Positions 1 through 11,090 of a stretch of 64,000 nt of DNA are shown here, piece by piece; position 1 is the stretch's first letter, and each line of letters opens with the position of its first letter. The notes beneath the pieces were generated by a model. The model saw nothing but the letters and a program-made list of their open reading frames with translations. It was not told the DNA's origin and did not search any database. The DNA comes from Rugalucina vietnamica (Eukaryota; Mollusca; Bivalvia; Lucinida; Lucinidae): positions 64,661,043 through 64,725,042 of the forward strand of contig OZ024875.1 of the NCBI GenBank assembly GCA_964017185.1, written 5' to 3'. A program made the translations under genes and the position numbers.

Positions 1-213
1 TTTCCTGTTTCTTTATCACTCGATCAACTCACCGCTGTGTCTCGTGTGGGTTCGAGCCCCGCTCTGGCCACATGTGAGACAAGCCAAGTTCTGCTTGCGG
101 GTGTGTCAGGTGGTTTTTCTCGGGGTTCTCCCGTTTTCGACCCACCTTCTGATTAGCCCGTCTCATATGAGCTGAAATAATCTTGAAAGGGACGTAAAAC
201 TGTATAAAAAAAT
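1..213 (+). repeat. tRNA-derived SINE, copy 1 (cut by window edge)
   Basis: The first bases fall inside the tRNA-like head of the SINE seen complete at 2417-2646. The RNA polymerase III B box GGTTCGAGCCCC is at about 49-60. The body runs to the conserved end near 'CTTGAAAGGGACGTAAAAC', followed by an A-rich tail. The A box lies left of the window. Confidence 0.8.
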
Positions 214-328
214 GAGATATTATATTTCAGAAAACATTGAACACAAAGCCAGAATGCATAGGTAGTGTAGACACGGCTTTGGAAAGCAAGTTTCGTTTTG
301 GTGTAGTCAAGTTGTGTTTTCTCTATAT

Positions 329-580
329 GAGCCGCGACGCAAGAAAACCGGTCTTCGGGGTTTCCGACCAGGTCCGACACAAACCGGCCTGTACAAGCTC
401 AGAAAAGAGCTAGAAGCTTGAAATTTCGGATTTAAGTAGAAGAGGAATTGTACTATCCGAGTAGCGAAAACAAAGGCGCTGATCAGCTTCGCGGTTACCG
501 CGAAGCTGATTTAACCGCAAAGCTGATCTGCGCCTTTGTTTTCGCCTAGGCAAAAATCTGGTTTTCCCATGATGCGGCTC
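329..580. mobile_element. Foldback MITE (GAGCCGC family), copy 1
   Basis: The ends are inverted: it starts GAGCCGC and ends GCGGCTC, flanked by ATAT on both sides (likely target duplication). The centre folds back on itself, with an 'AAACAAAGGCGC' arm facing 'GCGCCTTTGTTT' across a GCTTCGCGG/CCGCGAAGC core. There is no coding potential. About ten relatives occur in this window (946, 2914, 3507, 6510, 31715, 41713, 46329, 47861 and others), so it is a mobile palindromic repeat. The transposase superfamily cannot be told from the ends. Confidence 0.8.
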
Positions 581-719
581 ATATAATCTACATGTAGTTT
601 ACAAAAATCACAAATGCAATGGGTGTTCTGTATGGCGTGAAATACGTTGAAATATTGTTTCTCGTAATATACATTATTTTATGTGTTCCACTTTGAAGTG
701 GCCACTTACTTCATCTCCG

Positions 720-938
720 GTATGCGAGAAAACCGGTCTTTGTGTTTTTCGACCAGGTGCAATACAAATCGGCCTGTACAGTCACAGAAGCAGGGTAGAG
801 GCTTGAAATTTTCGCTTTACGTAGAAGACAAAATGTACTATCCGAGTAGCGAAAATAAAAGGTGCTGATCAGCTATGCAGTTACTGCACATCTGCGCCTT
901 TGGTTTCGCAGATTGTGGTTTCTGCTGCAGCGGCTCGT
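720..938. mobile_element. Foldback MITE, copy 2 (degraded left end)
   Basis: It shares the internal block of copy 1 (AAAACCGGTC, CGACCAGGT, GGCCTGTACAG, GCGAAAA) and ends in GCGGCTC. The left GAGCCGC terminus is no longer recognisable, and the central palindrome is shortened. Confidence 0.6.
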
Positions 939-945
939 ATAGAAT

Positions 946-1152
946 GAGCCGCCTCGTGGGAAAACCAACAATGTGGTTTCCGAACAGGTCCGACACAAAC
1001 CGACCTGCACAGCTACAGAAGCAGGCTAGAAGCTTGAAATTATGGAGTTAAGTAGAGGAGGAGTTGTAGTATCCGAGTTGCGAAAACAAAGGCGCTGATC
1101 TGCGTCTTTGTTTTCGCATATGCAGATTGTTGGATTTCCCATGAGGCGGCTC
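946..1152. mobile_element. Foldback MITE, copy 3
   Basis: It has the full inverted ends GAGCCGCCTCGTGGGAAAAC and, on the right, their complement ending GAGGCGGCTC. Flanking AAT/AAAT is a possible target duplication. The central foldback is shorter than in copy 1, and only 8 bp separate this copy from copy 2. Confidence 0.8.
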
Positions 1153-1366
1153 AAATATTCCATCTCCGGTATGTAGATTGAATTGTACACACCTATTTCA
1201 AATGGCTGTTCTCTAATATGTAATGAACTAGGCAACAACATTTCCAGTGCTCCAGTATCAATTTTATTTAATGACTGTTTCTACTTTTCAATGGTCTTCA
1301 ACCGTTCAGAAGTCACATCGGTATGCCATGGTTCAAAAGGGACGATGTATCAAATTATTTTTTTTA

Positions 1367-1498
1367 ATTCAGTTTTACGTGCCTTTCAAGATTATTTCAG
1401 CTCATGAGACGGACCAATCAGTAGGTGGGGCGAAAACGGGAGAACCCCGAGAAAAAAACACCTGACAAACCCGCAAGCAGAACTTGGCTTGTCTCACG
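1367..1498 (-). repeat. SINE fragment (3' half)
   Basis: Read on the minus strand this is the 3' part of the same SINE family: 'GTGAGACAAGCCAAG', the GTTCTCCCGTTTTCGCCCC block and the terminal 'CTTGAAAGGCACGTAAAAC'. The tRNA-like head is missing, as in 5'-truncated insertions. Confidence 0.75.
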
Positions 1499-2416
1499 AC
1501 ATATCAAATTAACCTATCCAAAGTTTGAGGACAAGCGTTCTTAGATGCTAGGACTAGGCATTTACTTTACAACGGCCCTGATGATGAAGTTATCCTCCAT
1601 AAACCTTTAAATATGCCTGCGACCGATTTAAGCATCATGAATAAATAAATATATTCTAAGAACCTGGCTTTCTCATGTAAGTATCGAACATTAATGCACA
1701 TATACGGGAAATTGATGTTGGAACTATTAAAGGCACATGCCAAATTTTAGCATAACGTAGAAGGCATGTTTATACATATATCCAATGAATACATGGTAGT
1801 CTGGTGGCAGCATATTTGAGCACATTTTGAAAGAATCAGAAAGACCCAGAAATCGTTGCTTTTAAACTGATTTTAACTTCAACTTAGCTATTTTAACCTA
1901 TCATCTCTTATCCGTCTTACTGAATGCTTTTAACCTGTCTCTTCTTAAAGTTTAATTTTCAGGTGTTTTTTTTCTTTTTCGACAGAGCATCTGCCTTGAA
2001 TGTCCGTGAGGGCGTATGGCAGTATACGAAGATAGGTAGATACAAAGAATGTGGTTCATTTGCGCTCACAATTGTCCCAGGTAAACGTATTTATTTGCGC
2101 ACACAATTGTCCCAAGTAAATGTTACATTTGTGCACATCAAATTTTCTCAGGAAAATGGTATGTTTGCGCTCGCAAGACTGTAAGCCCTCATTTCCAGCC
2201 ACCAAGCTATACATGTATATCTTTCTTAGTCATTTCCAGTCCAAGCTATACATATTTCTAAGTCATTTCTAGTTCGAGCGATACATGTCTTCTCATCCAT
2301 GCTATAATCATTTCATCAGTACTCACTCAGTAGTTTTTTCGGTTTTATGCTTTAATCAAACACAAGTCAGTTTTATCATGTTTATATTTTTATTTATTTA
2401 TTTATTTATTTACTTT
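1499..2416. other. No gene seen; short degenerate repeats
   Basis: There is no convincing coding exon. At about 2060-2180 a roughly 38-bp motif (TTTGCGCACACAATTGTCCC) repeats imperfectly. The stretch 2121-2152 is complementary to 2837-2866, making a loose foldback about 740 bp long around the SINE at 2417-2646. Confidence 0.5.
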
Positions 2417-2646
2417 AATTCAGTTTAACGTCCCTTTCAAGATTATTTCAGCTCATATGAGACGGGCCAATCAGAAGGTGGGCGAAAACGGGAGAACCCC
2501 GAGAAAAACCACATGGCACACCCACAAGCAAAACCTGGCTTGTCTCACATGTGGCCAGTGCAGGGCTCGAACCCACACCAGACACAGCGGTGAGATGATC
2601 GAGTGATTAAGAAACAGCGCTCTTAACCGCTCGGCCACGGGGGCCG
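2417..2646 (-). repeat. tRNA-derived SINE, complete copy
   Basis: On the minus strand it begins with a tRNA-Ser/Leu-like head: an A box in GTGGCCGAGCGGTTAAGAGC and a B box GGTTCGAGCCC about 60 nt further on. A unique body follows and ends CTTGAAAGGGACGTTAAAC and an AT-rich tail with TTTA repeats. This is the most complete of four copies and defines the family. The tRNA isotype is inferred from the A-box and variable-region layout only. Confidence 0.88.
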
Positions 2647-2913
2647 CTTTTTCAAAATGGAATATTTCGAATTCTCCTACCTCTAGGTTGGAATTGGAGG
2701 TCGGTGAACAGGGTTAACAATGGTGTGTTTTATTTTTTGTACATTGATAAACCAAGGGAGAGGTGCAAAACAACACCAAAACCGTGCGCAAATGATATAC
2801 ATTTCTGTGAGCAAATGAAAACTGTGCACGAACGAAATTTCTGAAAAAATGTGCACAAATGTAACAGTTCACGTAATAATAGACAAATTAAGTTTGAAAG
2901 TTTTGTGATATAC

Positions 2914-3107
2914 GTGCCGCGACTTGAAAAAAACCCGTCTTCGGGAGTTTCGACCAGGCCCGACACAAAGCGACCTGCGCAGCTACATAAAAAGGCTAGA
3001 AGCTTGAAATTTCGAATTTGAGAAGAAGAAGGATTGTACTATCCATATAGTGAAAACAAAGGCGCTGGTCAGCTGTGCCGAAATCCGGTTTTCTCATGAT
3101 GCGGCTC
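2914..3107. mobile_element. Foldback MITE, copy 4
   Basis: The left end GTGCCGCGAC and right end GATGCGGCTC are inverted, with ATAC directly outside both ends. The central palindrome has largely collapsed (GGCGCTGGTCAGCTGTGCCG). Confidence 0.7.
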
Positions 3108-3506
3108 ATACGATGGGGATACAAATATGATGGCGAAAATGCTAATCTGACTATATATGCAAAGACAATGAGGGCAACTCGTGTTAAAGCCTATGGACCT
3201 CTTTATAACACGTTTTTACAGCAAACATGGATCATTGGACATAAATACATTTTACTCTCATTATAACACGGCACGGATAACTAACACGGACATTCATTTG
3301 GACCCAATATAGGTTGATGTGTTTTTTTGTAAAAACTGTATGTACAACCTTATCATGGAGTCGTAGAATAAATTGTTGGCATTTTTAAAACGACAAATAC
3401 TCAAACCCTTTATTTTTATAGTGATAAAAGTAGTAATGGGCGAGTGCCGCCCATTACTACTGATAAATACATTATTATTGTCCAGGGCTAATGGGAAACA
3501 ATATAT

Positions 3507-3742
3507 GGGCCGTCGCATCAGAAAACCTACAATTTGCATATGCAAAAACAAAGGCACAGGCCAGCTTCGCGGTCACCTTTAAGCTGATCAGCGTCTTTTT
3601 TTTCGCTACACGGATAATACAATGTTTCTTTTAATCACGTATATTCAATTTCAAGCTTCTATCCATCTTCTGTGACTGTACAGGCCGGTTTGTGTCGGAC
3701 CTGGTCGGAACCAAAATTGTTGGTTTTCTCACGCACAGGCTC
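3507..3742. mobile_element. Foldback MITE, copy 5
   Basis: It is bounded by GGGCCGTCGCATCAGAAAAC and its approximate complement ending GCACAGGCTC, with ATAT on both sides. Internally it keeps CAAAGGCACAGGCCAGCTTCG facing a GCTGATCAGCGTC arm. A further end-only fragment of the family sits at about 3870-3892. Confidence 0.72.
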
Positions 3743-4660
3743 ATATTCCTTTACTTTTCTCTACAGCTTACAATTGTTGCATGTTAAACTCGCAATGGTG
3801 TTGCACTATAAATTTAGATACTTCACTTTCTGCCCGATTTATCTTTAGTAAGCAAGAGTAGTCAGAGTAGTTTTTCTCACGCGAAGGCTCATATATAACG
3901 AATGTTCAATATTTGTGATTATGATGCAAATTATGGCATTTTCAGCCTCAATACACATGCAAAGTTAATTAAGTATATTTTGCACAAATACGACATTTAG
4001 CAGTATTGAATACAAAATGCAATGAATTCATAAATTGTGCGCATAAACTAAATAATGAAAGCATTTCTTCTTTACTGCGCATTTAAATAAAAAGAAATCG
4101 CATTCATTGAAGAGACTAACTGTATGTATAATGACAGGGATAAGCAAAATATTCTTTAGTTTGCGTGATATTCAACGTACAAGCATAATGAAAACTTTAC
4201 GTGTTTTATATAAAAAAAAAAAAAAATAAAAATAAAACCCATTTTCAATTTGCATTTTCTATTTAAATAGCACATTTCAATCCAGCACTATAGACGATGT
4301 ACTTATGCGAGGGGTATGGTCGTAAAGTTATGATTTTTATGAACATTCACTCTTGAGCTTGAACGAGTTAAATGTTTTTCTACGTAGAAGACAGGCCGTT
4401 GAATTATGTCCCAACCCCAAAACTGAAACGGTCTTCGGGAAATCATAGGCGGGTATAAAAATTAAAACTGAGATCCTTTAACAGCAGTGAGCACATGAAT
4501 GAGAAAGGAGATGGGTCATACCTCGGTTTCGACTATTAAAGTCTCGTCAGTGACCCTTTAGTTTCGGCAACATGGAGCCAAAGAAAACTACCGAAATCCT
4601 GCAACATTCAACAGGGTAGTCGATACAAAGACTAGTATTATCTAAATGGGACACCAAATA
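3743..4660. other. No gene seen
   Basis: AT-rich sequence with a poly-A run at about 4211-4225 and no convincing open reading frame, splice-bounded exon or known repeat. Confidence 0.4.
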
Positions 4661-5825
4661 TACTGACTGACAAAAGAAACGCTACAGCCTAAAAATGTGA
4701 TTTTTTGTAAAACGTAGAAAAATGCCGTGTTTTCTCTTGTTCCCGTAAAACCCCACTTTATAGAGATGGTTAACACAGATTTGTCGATAATATACACCCC
4801 AATCAAGGAATGCTAAAGGCGCTTTTACGAAAACATGTTTTTCGTGATTTAATTGGCACGATAACGACAAACTGCAAATTTTGCAAAACCTATGCAATCT
4901 ACACGTTATCAGTGTTCAGAAAAACACCCTACATTTGACTTTTTGAATTTTGCTGAAACGTCACGTTTCAACAACGTCAGCAGTTAGCAAGCTTTAGATG
5001 TGCTTGGTGGTGGTTTTTCCCGTAGGTTATGAAATCATACACTTCGGTATACACCAAACCACAACAAATACTTGCAAGCATGTTTACAACGACATTGACC
5101 AAAAAAGAACGACAAAGATCTTATAGGCCATGAGTTACGTCACAAGTGCATGATCACTACATTTGATTACGTCATTTACGCATTAGCTTTTAACTGCTGT
5201 AACGATTGCTGCAGATCGTCCCTGTTGTCGTTGGATTAGTTTGAGAAACTTTTTACGTCGACTTACAGCAGTTGGTTCAGTCCACGTAGGGCAAATCGTG
5301 CTCCTTTTATGACGTAACGTCACTTACGTCAACGCATACAATGCGGACTTTCTCAGGCGAAACAACATTAATGTTACTTCCGGTGTAACCATAACAATAC
5401 CTGTCGCCAAATCTTCACAGATGGAGCTCTAATGGAATCTTTGGATAGAAGGGTCCGTCAACGTCAACAGGGACCACAGACGCTGAATGACCTGCGAACT
5501 GCCTTAACGCAATATTCGTAGCGCATTTGCGTATTCCACATTCGTCAATTAACCGTCTAAAACCTTTAAATGTATCGTGTAAGTGTGTTGGTGATTGATA
5601 AAAGGGTGTTTTGCCACTATTTGGATTATTGTGAAATGCGCTTTACGGGTAGCTTGACGTCGGACGCCATTGTACAAAATCTTAAGGCGATATCAACTTC
5701 AAATTCATGTTGTGAATTGCAAGATTATCTCTTGTCAATATAATCAAATTTGTTTTGAAATAAACAAGATAGATTACACGAATTTCTTAAAGTAACATAT
5801 GTAGCGTTTCTTTTGTCCGTCAGTA
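4661..5825. mobile_element. Non-autonomous TIR DNA transposon (possibly Tc1/mariner type)
   Basis: The left end TACTGACTGACAAAAGAAAC (4661 onward) is the inverted complement, with one mismatch, of the right end GTTTCTTTTGTCCGTCAGTA (to 5825). The match continues inward through GCTACA. TA sits at both extremities, consistent with a TA target duplication. The 1.2-kb interior has no transposase-like reading frame. Superfamily assignment rests only on the TA flanks. Confidence 0.75.
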
Positions 5826-6509
5826 TTAAACATTGGTTAGAAAAATGAATCTTGACCCATAATGATTTTCTGATTTCTCTGAATATCCTCGCTGATCTCA
5901 AAGGACCAAAAAGAAAATATAACCTGCACTATGGATTATGTACGGGGAGACTTTTTAGGGCCGCCACACGGCACAACGCCAGCAGTAATAGCAGATAAAA
6001 TTTTTAAAATGTCGATTTAATCACTGGGTGATTGATAAGTTGATTTAATCAATGGTTGCTTCCTTTTTCCCGATATAAAAAATGTTTTGTTTGATTTTTA
6101 CTATAGACCCCGATAGGATTTGGTTTTGTTTAAGTCTGGTATCAGAATTCTTTTCTATAATAATTCCTAGAATTTGGTCACTGATTTTATTTGCTTCTCA
6201 CTAAAAGAATAGTGCTTTAAATGCAATTTCAAAGTAAGTTTGTATTTGATTCGTCAACAAGTGATACAAATTATGCAATTATTGTTATTGCCGACTCTGT
6301 TTTATGGAGATTTGCCGCGTGAATGTAGTAGAAAAAAAATCCGGTACCAAAAAGTCAAACAAAACCTTTTTATATCGGGGCCAAGGAAGCACCCAGTGTT
6401 AATTGGATCCAAACCCTCACACTTGCTCGAGATCTGCTGTAATTCAATATAACAAGATTGTGTTGGGTTCAAATACAAGCTTCCTATCTCGTTACAAAAC
6501 ATGAGAAAT
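5826..6509. other. No gene seen
   Basis: AT-rich intergenic sequence. A short imperfect repeat around TTGATTTAATCA/GATTTAATCACTGG is visible at about 6014-6055. No supported gene. Confidence 0.4.
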
Positions 6510-6743
6510 GAGTCGCCACATGGGAAAACCCGGCAACGATCTGCCTAGGCGAAAACAAAGGCGCAGATCAGCTTCGCAGTAGTTGCGAAGCTGATCAGCG
6601 TCTTTGTTTTCGCTACACAGATAGTGCAATTCCTCTACTATCTAAATCCAAAATTTCATGCTTCTAGCCATCTTCTGTGCTTGTACAGCCCGGTTTGTGT
6701 AGGATCTGTTTGGAAACCACATCGTTTGTTTTCCCATGTAATC
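6510..6743. mobile_element. Foldback MITE, copy 6
   Basis: The left end is GAGTCGCCACATGGGAAAAC and the right end carries GTTTGTTTTCCCATG. It has a strong central palindrome: GAAAACAAAGGCGCAGATCA, then AGCTTCGCAGTAGTTGCGAAGCT, then the matching GATCAGCGTCTTTGTTTTC arm. Confidence 0.75.
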
Positions 6744-6924
6744 ACCGTGATGATGCAGATGCAATGCATATTCTACTCGAAATACTAGAACAAAAGTTGT
6801 CAATCTACATAGTAGATATGGTAGTTTATTTTCTGAGCATTGAGGAAAATCACATTCGCTATTACCACATTGGCAAGTATCTGAATTATGACATCACGAA
6901 AACATGTCTGTGTAATGGAGACCC

Positions 6925-7165
6925 ACTTATACCCAATGTTTATATAGCAAGACTGGGGTATACTTGGGTACACCTATTTTTTCTTATTTTTGCTCCAAAA
7001 CATTGATTGTGGGTACTCGTTAGAACCGCATCTGCTGCAGAGGCGGTTCTAACGTGTACCCACAATCAATGCTTTGAGCAAAAATATTAAAAACAGCATT
7101 TTTCTGAAGAAATTTTCAATTGTTACAGCTGAAAAAATCTCTGGGCAAGTTTTCATAATAACATG
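6925..7165. repeat. Palindromic repeat family, copy 1
   Basis: A long foldback centres on about 7037. The arm CAAAACATTGATTGTGGGTA and the block GTTAGAACCGC face GCGGTTCTAACGTG and TACCCACAATCAATGCTTTG. The same layout recurs at about 29570-29830 with compensating changes in the stem, so it is a dispersed element and not a chance palindrome. Confidence 0.7.
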
Positions 7166-7290
7166 CTACCAGCCAGTTTGATGGAAAACAATATATTTAT
7201 ATTAAAATTCCATAAAATTAATTCAGGGGAGCCAAAACCCTGAGTTTTTGAAAGTAGTCTACCCATGCTTTGTACTCGACGTTTGTTCAG

Positions 7291-8267
7291 TTAACTGAAG
7301 CATGACGCGCGTCTTTGGGTCCTAACACACATATGTTGCAAATTTTCCTTCTTTCCAAAGCTATGCGAGCGTGTCCTGAATTTCTGTTGATCGTTTTCGT
7401 TCATCAAATCTGTCAAAACCATGCAATTTCCGGCGTCCGACAATATTCTCGACACATGGACTCGTATGGCGTTGTATCGAGACTCGTCATCAACGTCGAC
7501 ACTGTTTTCGGACGAATAGATATCATGTACTTTGGCAAAGAAGGGAAAATCTTCATCCCCAATGGAGCTTATAGGGGATAAGGTTGAATGTTCGTCGTCA
7601 GTCACTTCAAATGGAATGTTTAAATCTACAGTCAGATTGCTCAAGTCTGAGCATCTGCATTTAAGTTTTGATTCTCGTCTTAGCCAGGGAATAATATGAG
7701 AATAATACCCCTTGCGCTCGAGAGCTTGTATAATTGTTTTGAGAATTTTAGGGTTATCCGACTGGTTGCAAGCGTCTGCTAATCTCTCCCATTTCAGTTC
7801 ATCACTTATGTTATAGCTAGTATGAGAAACAATCTCTGCGTAAACATCATCAGTTATACCATTAACACTCCATACAAAGTCAGCAATATAACGTACATCA
7901 ATAGCTCGCTTCAATTTACAGTATACGCATAGCCTTTCACTGGCGTTAGTCTTTTTCTTTTCTTCGTACGATTTCCATATCTTAGCTTCTATTTCGGGAT
8001 GGAACTTTTTGACACAGTTGAGGAACTTTTTCAAAACTTCGAATGATCTTCCCTTAATAAGCCTGATAGTATTCCTGACTTGATCTTTAGGATTCAGTGA
8101 ATACAGCGCGGAACATTCATCCCCTGTTAGGCAGTCATTGGAAATCAAAAGATCACTTAGACCGCTGCTAGAGAATTGCATATCTTCCACTAGAATTACG
8201 ATGTTTTCCTGCAAGGCTTTTCCAAGGCAGTCAGCTTCTGTGTCGTTTGTAAGGCGCCGTCTTCTTC
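7291..8267 (-). CDS. Last coding exon of a double death-fold (CARD-like) protein
   Basis: This minus-strand exon gives about 324 residues and ends in a stop at 7291. It starts just after a strong 3' splice site (TTTCTCTCTACAG, AG at 8269-8268). The open frame continues upstream to a Met at 8322, but that part is better explained as intron read-through. Residues about 15-95 form an amphipathic-helix pattern like a CARD (LQENIVILVEDM, SDLLISNDCLTGDECSAL, DQVRNTIRLI, VLKKFLNCVKKFHPEI). Residues about 115-205 repeat the layout (IADFVWSVNGITDDVYAEI, LADACNQSDNPKILKTIIQA). The remainder is acidic, serine-rich and probably disordered. CARDs mediate adaptor assembly in apoptosis and innate immunity; here that role is inferred from fold pattern only. 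Both domains could be generic death-fold members. No caspase, kinase or NACHT domain is in view. Confidence 0.7.
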
Positions 8268-8594
8268 CTGTAGAGAGAAATAATGGATGCATTAACTTTT
8301 TGCCCTTAAAACTAAATTTCAAAATGTGATTTTGGAAAACGCGTACAGCGTAAAGATATAGTCACAGCGATTTGATGTTGTACTGTAATGTGTATGCCTA
8401 GACATATACATGTATACACATGTAGGATTGAACTCGTCGGAATGTATAACGTATAACTTTTAGTAATTCTCGAGCATATGTACATGTACCAATATACTAT
8501 TTACATATCATTTCAGCATTTAAGGTGGAAATTAATTAAAATGTTTTTATTTGTAATATATTGTTTTGACAACCTCAAATACCACATGGCTTAC
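8268..8594 (-). other. Phase-1 GT-AG intron
   Basis: The donor reads AGA|GTAAGC (GT at 8594-8593) and the acceptor TCTCTCTACAG|GAAG (AG at 8269-8268), giving a 327-nt intron. The upstream exon ends with one base of a codon and the downstream exon supplies two, so the reading frame is preserved. Two independent splice signals with matching phase are the main reason I treat the flanking open frames as one gene. Confidence 0.65.
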
Positions 8595-8975
8595 TCTTTT
8601 CTGTGTATGGTGGCCTCAGGGTTTCACGGATCACTGGTTGTTTAGTCTCTGTTTTTCTCTCTTTTTGGGCTATATTATCACTCTTGTCGCTGTTGGTCTC
8701 ATGTTTCCCATCTATGTCATCGTATCCAGCGTTCATTGCAGGATTAAAACTTGTAGGCTTTGAATCAAACGGTTTTACATCATTTGAAGACGCGTCTGAA
8801 ATCACAAGGGTCACCGGCTGTTTAGCCTCTGTTTTGCTCTCCTCTGAGGCTTTATAATCACTCCTATCCCTGTTGGTCTCATGTTTCCCATCTATGTCAT
8901 CGTATCTAGCGTTCATTGCAGGATTAAGACTTGTAGGCTTTGAATCAACCGGTTTTACATCATTTGAAGACGCCT
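8595..8975 (-). CDS. Internal exon with a duplicated 60-residue acidic repeat, same gene
   Basis: The exon of about 127 codons starts after GTAATTTCAG (AG at 8977-8976) and ends at the donor at 8594. It consists of two tandem 180-bp (60-codon) units, each starting S[ED]ASSNDVKP and containing PAMNA.YDDIDGKHETN and KTE.KQPV. The units differ at scattered positions and keep frame. Sequence is hydrophilic, rich in K/E/D/S/T and predicted disordered; function unknown. Both exon boundaries are phase 1, and the second unit also begins right after a TTTCAG, so the unit may have arisen by exon duplication with loss of the spacer. A Helentron-like element begins 16 bp upstream of the acceptor. Upstream exons of the gene were not found. 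Confidence 0.55.
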
Positions 8976-8991
8976 CTGAAATTACAATTAA

Positions 8992-10150
8992 CAAGTAGCC
9001 CAAGGGCAACGATCGCTCACCTGAGAGTCAACAAGTACAGTCACTGGACAAAGTGTTGTTTTTTCCATATATGGGTATGACGGTCATCTTGGTCAAGTTT
9101 CAGGCCTATGGCTGAAATGGTTTCCATAGGAACATTGGTCCTGTAAATGCTTACCCGAGACCTAGTTGTCACTTTTTCCCATGTTTCCATGTTTGCCTAT
9201 GTTTCCAAAATCGACCTTTACCTACATTAATCACATACCTTCATCTACCCTATCAGTTGTTTGCATCTATCACTTTTCAGTTCTCAGGCTGCAATAGTTT
9301 TCAAAAAATAACATTTTAAAAGCAGATGGGCTCCTGGGGTCCATTTTTTTTTTTCAGAATCATTAAATTTCAGTCCTACTGCCCAGTTCCTGCAAGACTT
9401 TCACTTAAAATGACATTTTAAAAGTTTTTCCCATTCAAATGCATTGACGACCTATGTTGACCTTGCCATAAAATAGGTCAAGGTCACCACAGGGTCATGT
9501 TTTATATATACATTGTAGTACTTGAGTCATCCATACTTCATGCAAAGTTTCGTTGAAATCGGTTCACCAGTTCTGGAGAAGAAGATATTTTAATGGTTTT
9601 TACCATATATGGGCATGGCGGCCATCTTGGTCATGTGACCTAGATTATCTATATACACATTGGTTCCCACTCCCTATAGATGCTCCATGTAAAATTTGGC
9701 TTTGATTGGCCAAGTGGTATCAGAGAGAAAAAAAAAACTTTGAAAAGTGTGTATGGACGACAGACCGGCCAAGGTCAAGAGATGACCTTGACCTAAATTA
9801 ATCATATACCTTCATCTAGCCCATTAGTTGTTTGCATCTACCACTTTTCAGAGCTCAGGCTGGAATAGTTTTCAAAAAATAGCTAATTTCCACTTTTCCC
9901 ATTATAAGTCTATGGAAACTTAAAGTTACCATAGCAACCAGAGTTCTTATCCGACTGGAATAAAAAACACAAATTATGTAGAGGCTACTGTCAGGAACAT
10001 GTATACAAAGTACAGGATTCATCCACTTAATAGTTTCTGAGGAGAAGATTTTTGAATGTTTTACTTTTTTTTTTTTTTTTTTTTTTTTTGTTTTTTTGTT
10101 TTTTTTTTTTTTTTTTTTCAAAATTTTGCCCTTTATGGGGCCCCAGCAAC
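8992..10150 (+). mobile_element. Helentron-like element family 1, copy 1 (3' end missing)
   Basis: It starts with the family's fixed left terminus CAAGTAGCCCAAGGGC and the subterminal block CGATCGCTCACCTGAGAGTC. The interior holds the repeated block with 'CATATATGGGTATG' and 'GGCCATCTTGG' and runs of TGACCTTGACCT, matching the copy at 43319-44792 in inverse. The right terminus (CTTCGGCTCAGGTGA) is absent. It lies in the intron just upstream of the repeat-bearing exon of the CARD-like gene. The right boundary is approximate. Confidence 0.65.
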
Positions 10151-10400
10151 CAATCAAAATAAAGAATTAGGACAAAACTCGCAAGAAACGTCAAACACTA
10201 CTCAATAAACATTTCTGCGAAAACAAAATTCAAGTGTCTGCAATTTTAGCGGAAAAAATAGCCGATTTCCACTTTTCCCATTATAAGTCTATGGAAACTT
10301 TAAGTTGCCATAGCAACCAGAGTTCTTATCCGCCTGGAATAAAAAAAAACACAAATTATGTAGAGGCCACTGTCAGGAACATGTATACAAAGTATAGGCT
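9885..10400 (+). repeat. Direct repeat pair plus poly-T tract
   Basis: A block of about 135 bp beginning TTTCCACTTTTCCCATTATA occurs at about 9889-10018 and again at about 10264-10397. Both contain TCTATGGAAACTT and CAGAGTTCTTATCCG. Between them lies a T-rich tract of about 55 bp (10065-10119). Confidence 0.75.
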
Positions 10401-10529
10401 TCTGGTCATAAGTAGAAATAGACAAAATATAAACCTACATTCCTCAAAGTGGTTTTACCACGGTCAGTATAGATAACAATTTACTATTGTTGTAGATTCA
10501 TAATGTCATTTGTGCAAAAAAAGGTACAA

Positions 10530-11090
10530 GTAGCACAGTGTTTTAGGTCCGTCACAGTGTGAGTGATTCTTTATGATATCAGCTACTGATTCTTGATGAT
10601 ATCAGGTAACAGATTCTTGACAAATGCTACGGATTCTTGACAAGGATTGATACTCCCAATTGCAAACAGCAAAAAATGGTAAATTTAGATAGTTGTAGAT
10701 CTAAAGTTTGTCAGGAGACATATTAGCAGCATGGTTCATGGCAGTCTATGTATATATTCTACATGTTATGTGTTCAAAATAAAACCAAATAGATAAATTG
10801 AGCAAATATGAAAAACATGGCAATTCTGTAAAATTATGTGAATTTCTAAAGCAAACATGTTTTGAAACATTGAAATAGTTAATAAAAGTGATATCTGGAC
10901 CTTCAAATTCTACATTACCCTGCGTAATAACACGTTTTCATTTTTTTGCATGCTACGGATTCTTGATGATACGTTACAGATTCTGTATGATAACAAAATG
11001 TGGGTAACAGATTCTTTATGATACATGTCACTGATTCTTTATGATAAATGTCACAGATTCTTTATGATATAAAGCAAGTTTATGATGATC
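10530..11090 (+). repeat. Dispersed repeat with GATTCTTTATGAT arrays, copy 1
   Basis: The left end contains TTTAGGTCCGTCACAGTG, followed by a cluster of GATTCTT[TG]ATGATA motifs, a 300-bp unique middle and a second cluster of the same motif at 10950-11075. The same arrangement in reverse is at 25460-26005. Clustered subterminal copies of one motif suggest binding sites at transposon ends, but no terminal inverted repeat could be fixed. Confidence 0.6.

Noticed and set aside
1..60. Functional tRNA gene from the GGTTCGAGCCCC box
   Set aside because: The same box is embedded in a longer repeat body with three other copies; it is a SINE head.
7315..7581. 88-codon plus-strand frame opposite the CARD-like exon
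   Set aside because: Antisense shadow of the longer coding exon, with no features of its own.
9855..10157. 100-codon frame with a poly-lysine core
   Set aside because: Translation of the poly-T tract at 10065-10119 on the opposite strand.
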